64,000 nucleotides of DNA from Calliopum simillimum (GCA_951812925.1 OX638372.1:67101407-67165406); one strand, 5' to 3'. Shown: positions 44,398 to 57,102, numbered from the stretch's first letter. Translations and numbers: made by a program. Notes: generated by a model from the letters alone, not told the origin.

Positions 44398-45870
44398 ATG
44401 GCGCAATTCCAAATGGGTTCCAATACACACGCTGTACCAATGAAGCTTTTCCGTAAAAATCGTCAAAAACTTTGTGAATCGCTGCGCGAAGATTGTACGG
44501 TGGATGCCGCCAACAAACAAAACGCCGTCTATGTTTTGTTACAAGGTGGAAGCTATGTAAGTTTCAATGACACGGATACTAGTTATCAATTCCGGCAGGA
44601 ATCGTACTTTCAATATCTGTTCGGTGTTAAGGAACCGGATTGCTATGGCGTTTTGAATGTTAAAAGTGGAGAGGCAACATTATTTGTACCACGCCATCCA
44701 GAAGAATATGCTACATGGATGGGTAGGTTACTTAGTTTGGAGGAGTTTAAATCAATGTACGAAACTGATAATGTCGATTACGTCGATACACTGGACACTT
44801 TCTTCGCAAAGGCTAATCCTTCACTTATACTAACACTGAGTGGCTACAATTCAGACAGCGGCTTAACTTCGGAGCCGGCACGCTTCCCTGGTATTGAAAA
44901 GTATTTAATCAACTGTGATTTACTGCATCCTGTGGTGGCTGAATGTCGTGTCATCAAGTCAGCGGAAGAAATTGAAGTCTTACGTTATGTCGCCAAGGTT
45001 TCCTCTGATGCCCATATCAAGGTTATGCAGTACGCCAAACCGAGCTTGTCTGAATATCAATGTGAAAGTGTATTTTTACATCATTCTTACAATGTGGGTG
45101 GCTGTCGTCACACCTCTTATTCTTGCAGTTGTGGTTCAGGCGTAAATTCTGCTGTACTTCACTATGGTCATGCTGCTGCCCCTAACGATCGAGTCATACG
45201 TGATGGTGATATGTGTCTCTTCGATATGGGTGCAAATTACTGCGGTTATGCTGCAGACATAACATGCAGTTTTCCAGCTAATGGAAAATTCACAGAGGAT
45301 CAGAAATTTATATATAATGCAGTCCTGGACGCTCGTAACGCTGTTTTGAGGGAGGCACGTGAGGGTGTCAGTTGGGTAGATATGCATATATTGGCAAATC
45401 GCGTAATGTTGGAACGCCTTAGGGATGGTGGTATGCTGAAGGGAGATGTTGATGAAATGCTCAAGGCAGGACTATCTGGTATTTTCCAACCGTGTGGTTT
45501 GGGTCATTTGCTTGGCTTGGATGTACATGATGTTGGAGGATATTTACAGGATCAACCAGAACGTCCACAAGAGCCGTGGTTGGCAAAATTACGTTTTGCG
45601 CGAGAACTCAAGGCTGGCATGTATGTCACTGTTGAGCCTGGCTGCTATTTTGTGGATTTGGTGATGGATCGCGCCTTAAATGATCCTAATTTAAAGAAAT
45701 TTATTAATGTCGACGTTTTTGAGCGATTCCGCACGTTTGGTGGTGTGCGGATTGAAGATGATGTTTTGATTAAGAAGGATGGCAATGAGAATTTTGCCAT
45801 AGTACCACGTACAGTGGAGGAGATAGAAGCTGCCATGAGTGCTCCTTCACAGGGTCTTGTTCTGGATTAA
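44398..45870 (+). CDS. Dip-C: Xaa-Pro dipeptidase (prolidase), Dip-C orthologue
   Basis: 490 aa, one uninterrupted coding exon, the length of the animal prolidases. It cleaves dipeptides with C-terminal proline or hydroxyproline in the cytosol, recycling proline. The N-terminal creatinase-like domain is followed by the pita-bread catalytic domain. All five metal ligands are present: Asp276 (DMGANY), Asp287 (AADITCSF), His370 (GLGHLLG), Glu413 (VEPGCYF) and Glu453 (GVRIEDD). These align with the human PEPD ligands almost residue for residue. The substrate-region motif HYGHAAAPN is also present. ATG at 44398 is chosen because upstream in-frame codons lack a good start. No signal peptide. A foldback begins 18 bp after the stop. 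Confidence 0.96.
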   Translation: MAQFQMGSNTHAVPMKLFRKNRQKLCESLREDCTVDAANKQNAVYVLLQGGSYVSFNDTDTSYQFRQESYFQYLFGVKEPDCYGVLNVKSGEATLFVPRHPEEYATWMGRLLSLEEFKSMYETDNVDYVDTLDTFFAKANPSLILTLSGYNSDSGLTSEPARFPGIEKYLINCDLLHPVVAECRVIKSAEEIEVLRYVAKVSSDAHIKVMQYAKPSLSEYQCESVFLHHSYNVGGCRHTSYSCSCGSGVNSAVLHYGHAAAPNDRVIRDGDMCLFDMGANYCGYAADITCSFPANGKFTEDQKFIYNAVLDARNAVLREAREGVSWVDMHILANRVMLERLRDGGMLKGDVDEMLKAGLSGIFQPCGLGHLLGLDVHDVGGYLQDQPERPQEPWLAKLRFARELKAGMYVTVEPGCYFVDLVMDRALNDPNLKKFINVDVFERFRTFGGVRIEDDVLIKKDGNENFAIVPRTVEEIEAAMSAPSQGLVLD

Positions 45871-45888
45871 CAATTTATTATTATTATT

Positions 45889-48107
45889 GTCCGACCGAAG
45901 GTCACTTTTTGGCCGAAGCCGTAGCCGATTAATCGGTTTTTTTATAACCTTCGGCCGTAGCCGAAGGTTCATTTATTTTATATATTTACACCCTATTCTC
46001 AGGGTATATTCAATTTGTAGCATTTTAGGCATTATCAGGTCAAATATAACACACTTAGCGCCGATTTTGCATTGTTCAGATAAGCCTTAACGGGAATGGA
46101 TCTTGAGAAGTGGTCCCTTTGTGAGATATTAGGTGCAAAAGGTTTTTGCAAAATGTTCTCCCTTATTTGATCCACGATTTTTTAGCTCAGAAAATTTGCA
46201 TAAGTTGTTTTCGTACAAATTATATTCTATTTAAAGGTATTTTCTTGACCTTGAGCACTCGATTTCTCAGGAAGGCACAACTTCTCAAGGTATGACTAGA
46301 ACAAAAGATCAAACCTACTATCGGAAGACCAAAAAAACGGATTTACTCGACCTTTTGTATCCGATATCTCACGAAGGCACCACCTCTCTTAAATAAAGCG
46401 GCCATTTATCATCCGACTTTGTTCTGCAAGGGCTCGAAATGTTTGTAATGAAATATTTAACTGACAAAAAATAATTAATAAAGAACTCTTTTTAATTTTT
46501 CGGTCCAGAAAAATTCTTTGTATGTTATTAAGAGATACCCTTATTTTAATGGCTTATAACTCGGAAAGTAGGAATAGAATTAAAAATTTAGAGCGTTAAG
46601 AGTGATCTTACCTATCCAAATGCAATAACAAAATTAAATTTTGCCATTTACTGTTTTTGTTATATAGCCCAAAGTATATCTCAAGACAATGATTTTTGCA
46701 CTTTTGAGGAAGGATAACTCAGAATTCTGACATAATTGAAAAAAACAAACTTCAGATTCGTAATTAGAAAGTCCCAATCCACTATAAACTGCCACCATTT
46801 TGTTTAAAAGTTTTTTTTTTTAATCAACAAGTTGCTTTATGCGTGAAGTTACAAACATTCGGCTTATTTTTGGCCGAAGGCGTTTTTTTGGCCGAAGGTG
46901 GCCGAAGCCGAAGCTGATTAATCGGTTGGACTCTAATTATTATTAACAGCATTTGATATTATTTGAAGTGCTGTTATATACTTATGTATTATGTATTATA
47001 TATGAGGAGTAATCGAACAAAAAGTAACATTTCCATGTTTCCTTTTTTTTCAGAAATCAATAAAATGTGATTAAAAAAGGAAGCATATTTTTTTTTTAAA
47101 ATATGTTTATGCATAAATATAGACTAAAAAAACTGCCTTACAATCGCGTTTTAACACATTTAAAAACTTTCATATTAATGGAGATAACTGAGTTTTAAAT
47201 TTGGGTGGCCGTTTATAGTGGATTGGGACTTTCTAATTACGAATCTGAAGTTTGTTTTTTTCAATTATGTCAGAATCCTGAGTTATCCTTGCTCAAAAGT
47301 GCAAAAATAATTGTCTTGAGATATACTTTGGGCTATATAACAAAAACAGTAAATGGCAAAATTTAATTTTGTTATTGCATTTGGATGGGTAAGATCACTC
47401 TTAACGCTCTAAATTTTTAATTCTATTCCTACTTTCCGAGTTATAAGCCATTAAAATAAGGGTATCTCTCAATAACATACAAAGAATTTTTCTGGACCGA
47501 AAAATTAAAGAATTCTTTATTAATTATTTTTTGTCAGTTAAATATTTCATTACAAACATTTCGAGCCCTTGCAGAGCAAAGTCGGATGATAAATGGCCGC
47601 TTTATTTAAGAGAGGTGGTGCCTTCGTGAGATATCGGATACAAAAGGTCGAGTAAATCAGTTTTTTGGTCTTCCGATAGTAGGTTTGATCTTTTGTTCTA
47701 GTCATACCTTGAGAAGTTGTGCCTTCCTGAGAAATCGAGTGCTCAAGGTCAAGAAAATACCTTTAAATAGAATATAATTTGTACGAAAACAACTTATGCA
47801 AATTTTCTGAGCTAAAAAATCGTGGATCAAATAAGGGAGAACATTTTGCAAAAACCTTTTGCACCTAATATCTCACAAAGGGACCACTTCTCAAGATCCA
47901 TTCCCGTTAAGGCTTATCTGAACAATGCAAAATCGGCGCTGAGTGTGTTATATTTGGCCTGATAATGCCTAAAATGCTACAAATTGAAGATACCCTGAGA
48001 GTAGGGTGTAAAAATATAAAATAAATGAACCTTCGGCTTCGGCCGAAGGTTATAAAAAACCGATTAATCGGCTACGGCTTCGGCCAAAAAGTGACCTTCG
48101 GTCGGAC
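45889..48107. mobile_element. 2.2 kb foldback element just downstream of Dip-C
   Basis: GTCCGACCGAAGGTCACTTT at the left is mirrored exactly at the right end (..GTGACCTTCGGTCGGAC, 48107). Arms of about 0.9 kb begin with repeats of GGCCGAAGCCG and CCGATTAATCGG. The central 0.3 kb is unpaired and holds an AATAAA at about 47060. No ORF. No target duplication could be resolved beside the ATT repeat at 45875-45888. Part of the centre may be original Dip-C 3' UTR. Confidence 0.85.
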
Positions 48108-48830
48108 ACTAGAAAATAGCTTGCAAATAAGGTTTTTTTTTACACAAAAACGGATGGTTAAGTGAGTTTGGGTTTGACTGAAGCTTAATGAGAGTTTAAA
48201 AAGTAGGTTTTAATTTTGCGACTGGGACGAAACCAGTTTATTTAAACCTAATTGTTACTATTATTATTCTTAGTTTCAAAATAAAAACGATTATAAAAAA
48301 TATTTAAAAAAGGGAAAAAACCCCTTCCCTGGGTGACTTGGTGATAAAGTGGCTTCGAAAATGACTAATTGTTGCTGTGGTCCCATTTAAATAAATTCAT
48401 AGTGTATATTTTGACGATTCCACTATTTTTTATTAATTTATCTCTGTTATTTCCATCAGCATATCAATTTATATCATACAAATTTTTTCCACTGTTGCTT
48501 TGTTTTCTCTTCGGTTGAAAGCTAAATATGATTAAAATTTTTATAACACAAATGGTGCATCCAAAATGGTGGACAAAACATGCCAAACAGCATCTTTTTC
48601 TACAAAAGTTTGGTTTCTGGGATCACTTATTACGATTATGACATACTTTATAAAAGCCCTAACAGTCATCTTCGGGGCACCTCGGCGCAGATTATTTTTT
48701 CACAGGGCTGTCATTAAATGTACTCTTAATACGATGCATGTGAAAATTAGTTAGATGTCAGCGGATGTTTTAACATCTGTCATATTTGGATCATTTGAAC
48801 AATTTTGTTTGTGTTATTTTCAGGAAATAG
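48108..48830. other. Non-coding stretch, nothing recognised
   Basis: Only short fortuitous frames. AATAAA-like sequences near 48280 could serve Dip-C transcripts that read through the foldback. Confidence 0.4.
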
Positions 48831-49405
48831 TAGCCGTATTAACGATCTTGTTGCATCGTAGCAAATGCAAAATTATTTCAAATTAAAAAAACAAATTCTA
48901 TTGAGTTTTCAAAGGCAAGAGTCTTGTAAGCAAGACCAAATTTGCAAGACAAAAACCTATTGCACGATTGGTTTCCAATAGTCTATTGTGACTGATTTTA
49001 TTTTTTTATTTGTGATTGGCACAATTGCTTAATGACTTCTATGTTTTTGACAACCGTTTTTATCACAAATTGAAAATAAAATGTAAACAAATTCAATTAA
49101 ATTTAAATTATATCGTTTTGGTTTAATTTACATAGATTTCTGATTGTACAAAATAGATATGTATATGCATGTAATTAATAAAATTGTGGTGTTCTTCTAA
49201 ATAACGCACAATCATTGAGTAAAATTTCTTTTAAATCAAAATAAGATATCAAATAAATTTTAAATTCAAAAAGTATTTGACAGCAAGACAAAAAACAGCT
49301 GTTCTGAAACGTTTGCAATAGCAATTTGCAACAGTGTATGCTCACAGTTACTTACTCTTGCAAATTTGCATTTGCTACGATGCAACAAGATCGTGAATAC
49401 GGCTA
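48831..49405. repeat. Palindromic MITE-like element
   Basis: TAGCCGTATTAACGATCTTG and the following TTGCATCGTAGCAAATGCAAA at the left are mirrored at 49365-49405. Length is about 575 bp; the interior is AT-rich. Confidence 0.75.
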
Positions 49406-50244
49406 GTGTCTTATTTATATAAATTGTAAACGAGATAAAACGCTCTACTGAGAGATTGCATTTTGTGCATTGCAAAAAGATGAACCGAAGATATTTTTCA
49501 CTTGTTTACTAACACGCTTTGTAATAAAAAATAAATAAAATTTTTTCACAAGAACTGGTGAAGTTTAAACTCAAACGAGAAGGGCTTTTTAGGCACATAG
49601 GTTTTCTTGACCTCTGAAACGGACAAACCATTAATAGAGCAAAAACAACAACTTTATTTTTCGTATTTTTACCAGGTTTTTGATTTTCCGACCAGTGTGC
49701 GGCAGTGTGTTAACACAGTGTTAACCCAGACCTTCTATGCTATTTTCTTCTTATTTTGTTTTGCTTTTCGTTTTCGCACCGCTTCTCTCCGCTTGCCTAC
49801 AAGCTCCAAATATCATTTCAAAAATCGATAAAAATGTGTGGTCACTATGTTAAAATCCGATTCATATTCAGTGCATAATGTCAACATAACGGATCTACTT
49901 CGGGCGTGTGCCAAATCGAAACTTTTACCTTAAGCAAATAGGGGTGAAAAAAAAGTTTACTCTGGTGACTAAAATTTCTGTTTTTGCTGTGCCAAATGAA
50001 ATATAATTTTAGACAGATTCAATTTTTGACATTTTGACAAATCGAATTTGTAATTTTTTTTTCTTTGCTATGTTTTCCTTAAATGTGCAAAAATTAATTT
50101 TATAAATCGTGAAAATTTAGTGATAAAAGAAAAACGAGTTCATGTGATATAGTTCTCATCTTGAATATTGGCTCTTTATCTTTTTAAAAATTGTTTTTAT
50201 TTCTATTGGTTGTTTTTAGAAGGCACAATCTTTTGAAAATGTTA
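49406..50244. other. Non-coding stretch, nothing recognised
   Basis: No domain-bearing ORF, RNA gene or repeat identified. Confidence 0.4.
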
Positions 50245-51826
50245 CATATGGGTATTTCCACAGGTTACGGACGCGACATTCGTACGCATATTTTTTAAAA
50301 ATAATCAAGTCCAGAGGAAACTTTGACTTTTTATTTGGTGCATAATTTAGTACTAGGGGAGGACTATTATTCGAAAAAATCACGAGGTCGGTCGGGCATG
50401 CAGTACCAAAATACTAGCCAATAAAAGTCCATACGGACGCGACATAAAATGGAAGTACTTTTGAGGTGCATGTACGAAAATTAAAAATTCTGCGAAATAA
50501 GTAAGCAAATTTTTTTTTCTGATAATGTCAAAACTATGCTGAAACATGCTTCTTCATAATGCACTTTTCCTTAATTATATATCCTCTTTAGTTTCACTTA
50601 CATAAGCTAAAATGTAATTACGGACGTGACATTCCGGACGCGACAAATTTTTCCTTAGCAATAATTCAAGTAGTTAAATACATAATTTTAGTTGTTTAAA
50701 TGATATTAACGTAGCTATTGATGAAAAGTGTCTAACCTCCTTTGCATGGATATAAAACCAATTAACTTCATGAGTATTATGATTACTTAGCGCATTCGAA
50801 AAACAAAAGCATTTTGTAAAATAAATTTTTAGCTTTTAAGTCGTTTCTGTCAAACTTTTATTTTTTGTACGTGTCCAATTTTATCGTCTGTATCTAAGTA
50901 CGCGTGCGAAATTACGAAATCTAAGTATTTATAGCCAAATTCATTTACAAATTTACCAAAATATTGAGGTGATGTAATGAATTTTGATTTTGTGGGCGTG
51001 GACAGCCCAATTTTCCAGTGGATGTTATTTCTCTCAGTACTTTTTACATATGTACCAAATGCCATCCATCTGCATTAAATAGTTTCAGCCTTATGACGAA
51101 TTATGTTAGGAGGAGGTCGTAACAACGCCCATTTTTTCAACCTATGATCGAGCATTATCCAATACTAACAAACGCACTGTAAACGTTTAATGAATTCAAC
51201 CACACATTTTCTAAATCGTAAGGGATATCCAAAGATACATACAAAGTTTCAGTTTTATTTATATGGATTTATTACATATAATTGCGGACGTGACACATTT
51301 CAAACACTTATAACTTTCTAGATATACTTTGTCGAGACTTACTAATTACGTATATTTTTAGCGGACTATGAACTTACTGAACATATAGAGTTTCGATCAG
51401 GTGTGACTGCTAATACATTAATGGTAATAAAAAATGATATTTTTAGACTACGGACGCGACATTAGAACTTCACTTAAGCCAAAACGAAAAATTTCCCTTA
51501 TTTAGACTCCAGTTGCACTTTAGTAATTTTATTTGTATAATTGCTATTGTGAGGCAAATTTTAAGGTACAATAATAAGAAATTAAATTATCCTTAGCTCC
51601 TCTTTTGCATAAAGAAAGAAGACTATTAAATTTGTTAAAAACTAAATTGGAGAAAATGTCATTTTTGCAGCTCTTTTTTTTGGACTACAATTGAGAAAAG
51701 CTATTTGTATTATTTGCATATATAAATTTGAATATTTTTGCATAACTACCGGTGGTTAAATCAAACTTTATAACATATTTAATTTTTCACACTCGGTAGA
51801 CTTTTTTTAAGAAATACCCATATCAG
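50245..51826. repeat. Motif-rich element with repeated GGACGCGACA
   Basis: Bounded by inverted CATATGGGTATTTCC and GAAATACCCATAT. GGACGCGACA occurs at 50269, 50435, 50636 and 51452, and the variant GGACGTGACA at 50622 and 51286, all in the same orientation. There is no long ORF. The termini and motif resemble the element at 10986-11503. Confidence 0.6.
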
Positions 51827-52840
51827 TTTTGTGTTCGTACTTTTTGAACACGAGTCAGGTTTTTTTATTTATTTTGTAATATAACTAGTAATAAACTAAC
51901 AAGCACTTCGTTTGCTGTTCTAAACATAAACTTTAAGGTTTTTCTTTTCTTGAACTACTAAAACAATTATTGGTTTCCTACGTTTTAGTGGTACGATTTG
52001 ATTTACGAGTTCGCTCCGTTGCAAAATTTTTAATCTAATGTTCCCACTACCAGGTCTCGACGAAGGTCAGTGTAATAACCTGTTTCTACCGAAAATTTAT
52101 GAAGTGATTTGGCTGTAATCCTCATTAAACGTCAATTAAATTGAAAACAGCCGCAAACCACTGAATACATCTTCAGCGGAAACAGACTATTACGCATATA
52201 ACCCAAATCATGAAATTTTGACTTAACGCATAAGCCGCACTGCTCACTTGTTAAATGACAACTCAATAAAACAACCTCCATTTCTCTTCTGGTATGATGT
52301 AAACAGCAGTTTTAAATCAAATTTCAGTCGACCGACAAGCTTCAATAAGAATAAAACATCAAAATACCGATCAAAGTCCCGAAACCTTCTAGAAGGACGT
52401 CAGGGCTTTTTGGGTTAAATTCATATTTTGCCCTGTTTTGAAAATCATAAGTATGATTTTGTCCGACCACTTCACATATTTTTGGATGATCCTCAAAATA
52501 TTAAGCCTCCGTTTACTCTAAAAGGCGTAATTTTTCTATGCAACTTGGCTGTTAAAAACGGGGACAATTTGTAAAAAATCATAATTCATAAATTTATGTT
52601 TCAAAAAATACATTCGCACGACTTTTATTAATTTCTCTTATTACATCAGTCATATCCATGCATAATCGATTTGGATGAAAATCTGATATAATTTTTCTAA
52701 GACAAAAATATCATTAAAAAAAAACTATTCTGTAAACGTGACCACTGACATTTTTAAATTTATTTTTCATTTCGATTGTCAGAATTTTCAGTAGCCCCTT
52801 GGGCTAGTACAAATTTTGACGCAACAAATTCACCTCATAG
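51827..52840. other. Non-coding stretch, nothing recognised
   Basis: Nothing beyond AT-rich sequence was recognised. Confidence 0.4.
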
Positions 52841-53110
52841 TCCCTATTTATACGATGAAACATTTTAACTTAAAACATTTCGTTTGAGAGAGAGGGATGC
52901 ACGGGGAAGATAGAGGGAATTTTGTTTCACGTACATGAGACACGCTTTGTGCTTGTCATTTGTATTGAGAAATTTGTAGTTAGCTATAAGAAAACATACA
53001 ACTGAGTTAACATGTCGCCGAGAAACATTTTTTGCGTGTAAACGAAAACGAAACATTAAAAGAGAATTGAAAATGTTTTCCATAGCAATGTTTCTTAATA
53101 TAAATAGGGA
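52841..53110. repeat. Short palindromic MITE-like repeat
   Basis: TCCCTATTTATACGATGAAACATT is mirrored by AATGTTTCTTAATATAAATAGGGA at the other end, 270 bp away. The 85-codon minus-strand frame across it has no recognisable domain. Confidence 0.55.
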
Positions 53111-53204
53111 CATATATTTCAAAAATTGTATTTGGGACGTTAGAATTTGTATAGGTGAGTGAAATGTTTTCGATTGGCACAGGCCCTTCGTGCTTAAAAT
53201 TTTA

Positions 53205-53322
53205 ACAAGAAAATTTATCTGTTAAATTAAGCATTTCGTTGTTGTTTTCCCATTCGTTTCTCAGAAAGTGTTTAATTAAGCGCTGAAAACAGACGTCTAA
53301 AACACGGCTATTGTAATATCCG
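53205..53322. repeat. Repeat fragment shared with 43692-43825
   Basis: See 43692. Homology stops exactly at the start of the LTR. Confidence 0.75.
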
Positions 53323-53618
53323 TGTTAGGAATCTAATCATTTATTTTAGTACAATATATTTTTATTTTTTAACCATTTTCATATCTATAATTTCATTTAA
53401 ATTAATTAGTTGAAATAAGCCATTTGAATCTAACTTAATTTTAAAATATGCTATTATTAACTTGTAAAAAGAGAGTATTTTGCATAATATCATAGTTCAT
53501 ATTGAAATGAATAAAGAACGGCAAGTTAGTGTTCGCTTGCCATTGAATCTTTAAACTTTGAAAAAGGAGTCTAGTTTTTTTATCGTTGAATGTGCGCAAA
53601 AACTATTGCGATTATACA
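53323..53618 (+). repeat. 5' LTR of an LTR retrotransposon
   Basis: Begins TGTTAGG and ends ATACA, 296 bp, with AATAAA at 53510-53515 and a primer-binding site 2 nt downstream. The left boundary agrees with the point where homology to the 43.7 kb repeat ends. The matching 3' LTR is not in the window. Confidence 0.7.
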
Positions 53619-53620
53619 TT

Positions 53621-53638
53621 TGGTGCCGAAGCCCGGGA
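53621..53638 (+). promoter_or_regulatory. Primer-binding site TGGTGCCGAAGCCCGGGA
   Basis: Starts TGG 2 nt after the LTR, as expected for a tRNA 3'-end complement. The tRNA species was not determined. Confidence 0.65.
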
Positions 53639-53970
53639 ATAATTATTCCCAAAAATAAAATCGTGCAAAGTAAATTGAATCGATTGATCTTCCTGCAAGC
53701 GAACCGCGTTTTGTGTAAAGTTAAAAGGAAATAAGATTGTGGAATTTCCTTATAAGCATTAACTTCGTCACGGTGAAAAAATAAAAACCTAAATAAGGAA
53801 AAAATAGAACACGTGCAACGGCAGCGGCATTGGCAGCAAAGTCAGCAACAGAACGCGTGCAGTAGCAGAGTAGCTGCTTTCGATTAAGGACTGCGGCATA
53901 GGCAGAGCAGCATTGAAAATTGAACATCGTAGCAGCGGCATTGGTCGCATTGAAAATTGAATAGTGTAGC
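53639..53970 (+). other. Leader of the LTR element (first part)
   Basis: Contains imperfect GCAGCGGCATTGGTCGCATTGAAAATTGA units. These resume after the hAT insertion at 57708-57790, showing that the leader was split. Confidence 0.6.
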
Positions 53971-54912
53971 CAACCTTGCCATCAACTCAAAAGGGAGAGT
54001 GTCACAGCGATTAAAAAAAGGTGTCATATAACACGCTCTGATTGTACAAATTGGTGTCATATAACACCCTTCATTTTTATATATTATATTTAATCCTATA
54101 GGAGTTTTAACTATTGTTTGTAAGTAGTCTTAGTTTTTATCGTCGTATCGTCTCCAAATTAAGGTTCTGGAAATACAAGTATTAAAACGACAAGGATTGT
54201 TTAACAATTATAATTTATTTAATGAAAACATAAACAAACTTCAGAAACAAATACATAAATTAGTATGTAAAAAAATTTATAAAAACATATATAAAAATGG
54301 TTTGTACTTATGGCTTTTTTTCAGACCTAGAAACTTTATTCAAAAAGATTTGCAAATAATTTGCTAAAAATTTTTTTTGCATAAAAGTTTATAATAACTT
54401 GTATAAAAAACGCATGAAATTGTTGTTTGCTCTTTTCTGTTATATGCATCATTAAGAATTGTTCTTCGTCTTAGAAATGAGCTATAAACTGGTTTTGTAT
54501 GATTTTTTTTTTAAATATGACCATTTGAAAATGATACCATATAGAGAAAAATCGTATGAGAACCTACATACGATTTTTAACTTTCATTTATCATTTTGTA
54601 GTGGTTATAACTTTTTTAAAGAAAAATCACACATAACTAGTTTCTAGCTCTTTTTCAAGACAAAAATTACTTAAGGATGCATTCAATAGAAAAGACCAAA
54701 ACAATTTCGTAAATCTTCCATACGAATTCGAAAATCATGTGTTTGAACATTACAAACTTTTATCAGAATTTAGGAGTATATATACTATCTTAAGTAGCTT
54801 TTTTTAACAAGCTTTTATAACAGTTTGTTTCAAGGACTGAAAATTTAACACTTCAAAATCACAGTTCAATTTAATTTAACGAGCCATTTTCAAAAAACTC
54901 GGTTTTCTTATC

Positions 54913-56677
54913 TTCTCTTCTTATACGAGATAAAATTGTATGTATGTTTATTTATATATTTATAAATACATTTTCTCGAGAACGGATGCAGCGATTTCAA
55001 TGAAACTTTATCAAAGGATGCACTCTAGCATAAAATGGAGAATAAACAAAGTTTCAACTTTATAGCTGCCCACTAGGGGGCGTGGCACCGCCCTTTAGTT
55101 TAAACTTCATCTAGTCATAACTTCCAAACCATTAAAGGTATTTTGATGAAATTTAGTACACATCTACTTACTGTCAATGTCTTCTAACGGACAGAAAGTG
55201 GGTGGAATCGAAGAAGTGACACGTCCACTTTTTAGCCATTGAAAATTTTGATTTAATATTACTCGAAAACGACTCCAACAATTTTGATGAAAATTTAGGA
55301 GATGTTACCTCTGCAAACAAGGATTAATATGAAATGTGCCGTTATATTGGGAAAACTCGTTGAAGGGCGTGGCACCACCCACAAAATTATAATTCGGTAT
55401 AAAAAGAAAACCAATAAAGTAATCAGTCTGAAATTAACTGTGGGGAGCCTACTTGCTATAAGCCATCTCTGATCTGAAAGTGGGTGAAATATCGCCGTTG
55501 CGCGTGGAACCTCCCATACAAGCGAAATACGTTTTATGCTATTTCTCGCAAATGTTACAAGATATTTTAATGAAATTTGGTGTGTAGGTACTACTTGTCA
55601 ATGCTTTGTAATTAACGAAAAGTGGGCGGAATCGAGGAGGTGCCACGCCCACTTTTCGGCCCTTGAAAATTTTAATTCAATATTACTCGAAAACCACTCC
55701 AACAATTTTAATGAAAATTTAGGAGGTGTTACCTTTACAAACGAAGATTATTTTGTAATACACCGTTATATTGAGAAAACTCGTTGAAGGGCGTGGCACC
55801 GCCCACAAAAATATAAAACGGTATAAAAAGAAAACTAATAAAGCAGACATTCTGAAATTAACTGTGAAGAGCCTAATTGCTATAGGACATCTCTGATCTG
55901 AAAGTGGGCAAAATATCGCAGTTGCGCGTGGAACCTCCCATACATGAAAAATACGTAAAATGCTATATCTTGCAAATTTTACAAGATATTTTAATGAAAT
56001 TTGGTATGTAGGTATTGCTTATCAATTCCTTTTAATAACCAAAAAGTGGGCGATATCGAAGAAGTGCCACGCCCCCTTTTTGGCCATTGAAAATTTTAAT
56101 TGAATATTACTCGAAAACGACTCCAACTATTTTAATGATAATTTAGGAGATGTTACCACTGCAAACAAGGATTAATATGTGACATAACGTTATATTAGGA
56201 AAATACGTTGAAGGGCGTGGCACCGCCCACAAAAAATATAATACGCTATAAGAACAAAACTACTAAAGCAATCTTTCTGAATTTAACTGTAGGAAGTCTA
56301 CTTGCTATTAGGCACCTATGACCTGAAAGTGGGCAAAATATCGCCGGTGTGCATGGAACCTCCCATACAAATAAAACACATTAAATGCTATTTCTAGCAA
56401 AAGATACAACATATATTGATGAAATTTGGTATGCGGATCTGGATCAGGAGTATTTAAAGCATAACGAAAAGAAGGCTTTGTTCAATAGTTGCTACGCCTA
56501 CTTTTTATCAAAATAAAAATTTTGGTTAATAACTCTGGTACAAAAAATAATGTTAATGAACTTTTTAAATCTTATATGCAGCTTTATGTACTTTTTGACG
56601 CTGAATCCGTCTCCATTGCTGAACTTTCATTACACCTGCAGGATTTTGAAATAGCTATGAATAAAAACATCGACTAA
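54913..56677. repeat. Interspersed repeat with internal units (copy 2)
   Basis: Same start (TTCTCTTCTTATACGAGATA) and end (AATAGCTATGAATAAAAACA and following) as copy 1, but with four units. GGGCGTGGCACC occurs at 55078, 55365, 55791 and 56213. It is uninterrupted, so it defines the intact structure. Confidence 0.8.
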
Positions 56678-56736
56678 AATAATAAAATCAGATTGTTGAC
56701 CGAGCAGGGATCGGTCTCCAGGTACTCTTACTTAAA

Positions 56737-57102
56737 TCACATTAATTGTGAAACCTCATTATAAATAATAAAAGCTTCATCAGATTCGTCATCTTCACTG
56801 TTCCTTTCACTGTAGCATTTCTTACTGCCTACAATAGATAGTTTTTGATCATCAATATCAATCACAAAATCATGACAGCATTTGTTCAAAAACTTCAGCC
56901 ATGATTTGATTTTTGTCTTAATTAGGTTCATGATGCTAAAAACTCGTTCCACCTCAGCGTTAGAAAAGGAAAGAACCAAAAAGCTCATGGCAATGGTTCC
57001 TATATCTTCAAATGTGTAATCATTTTCAGCGTCTTCATATGCTGCTACTTCACTCAAAAACTCTATGGAATTTTCATTATGTTTCCATTTGACCAGGTAC
57101 AA
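56737..57102 (-). pseudogene. hAT transposase C-terminal (dimerisation) domain fragment
   Basis: About 121 codons with the diagnostic hATC block SFSNAEVERVFSIMNLIKTK followed by a basic, helical tail. The N-terminal zinc finger and RNase H-like catalytic domain are not found nearby; the space upstream is taken by a MITE. The stop falls at the repeat boundary. It is a remnant of the element's own transposase. Confidence 0.85.

Noticed and set aside
52865..53122. 85-codon minus-strand frame
   Set aside because: It lies across a short palindrome and shows no domain or homology that I recognise.
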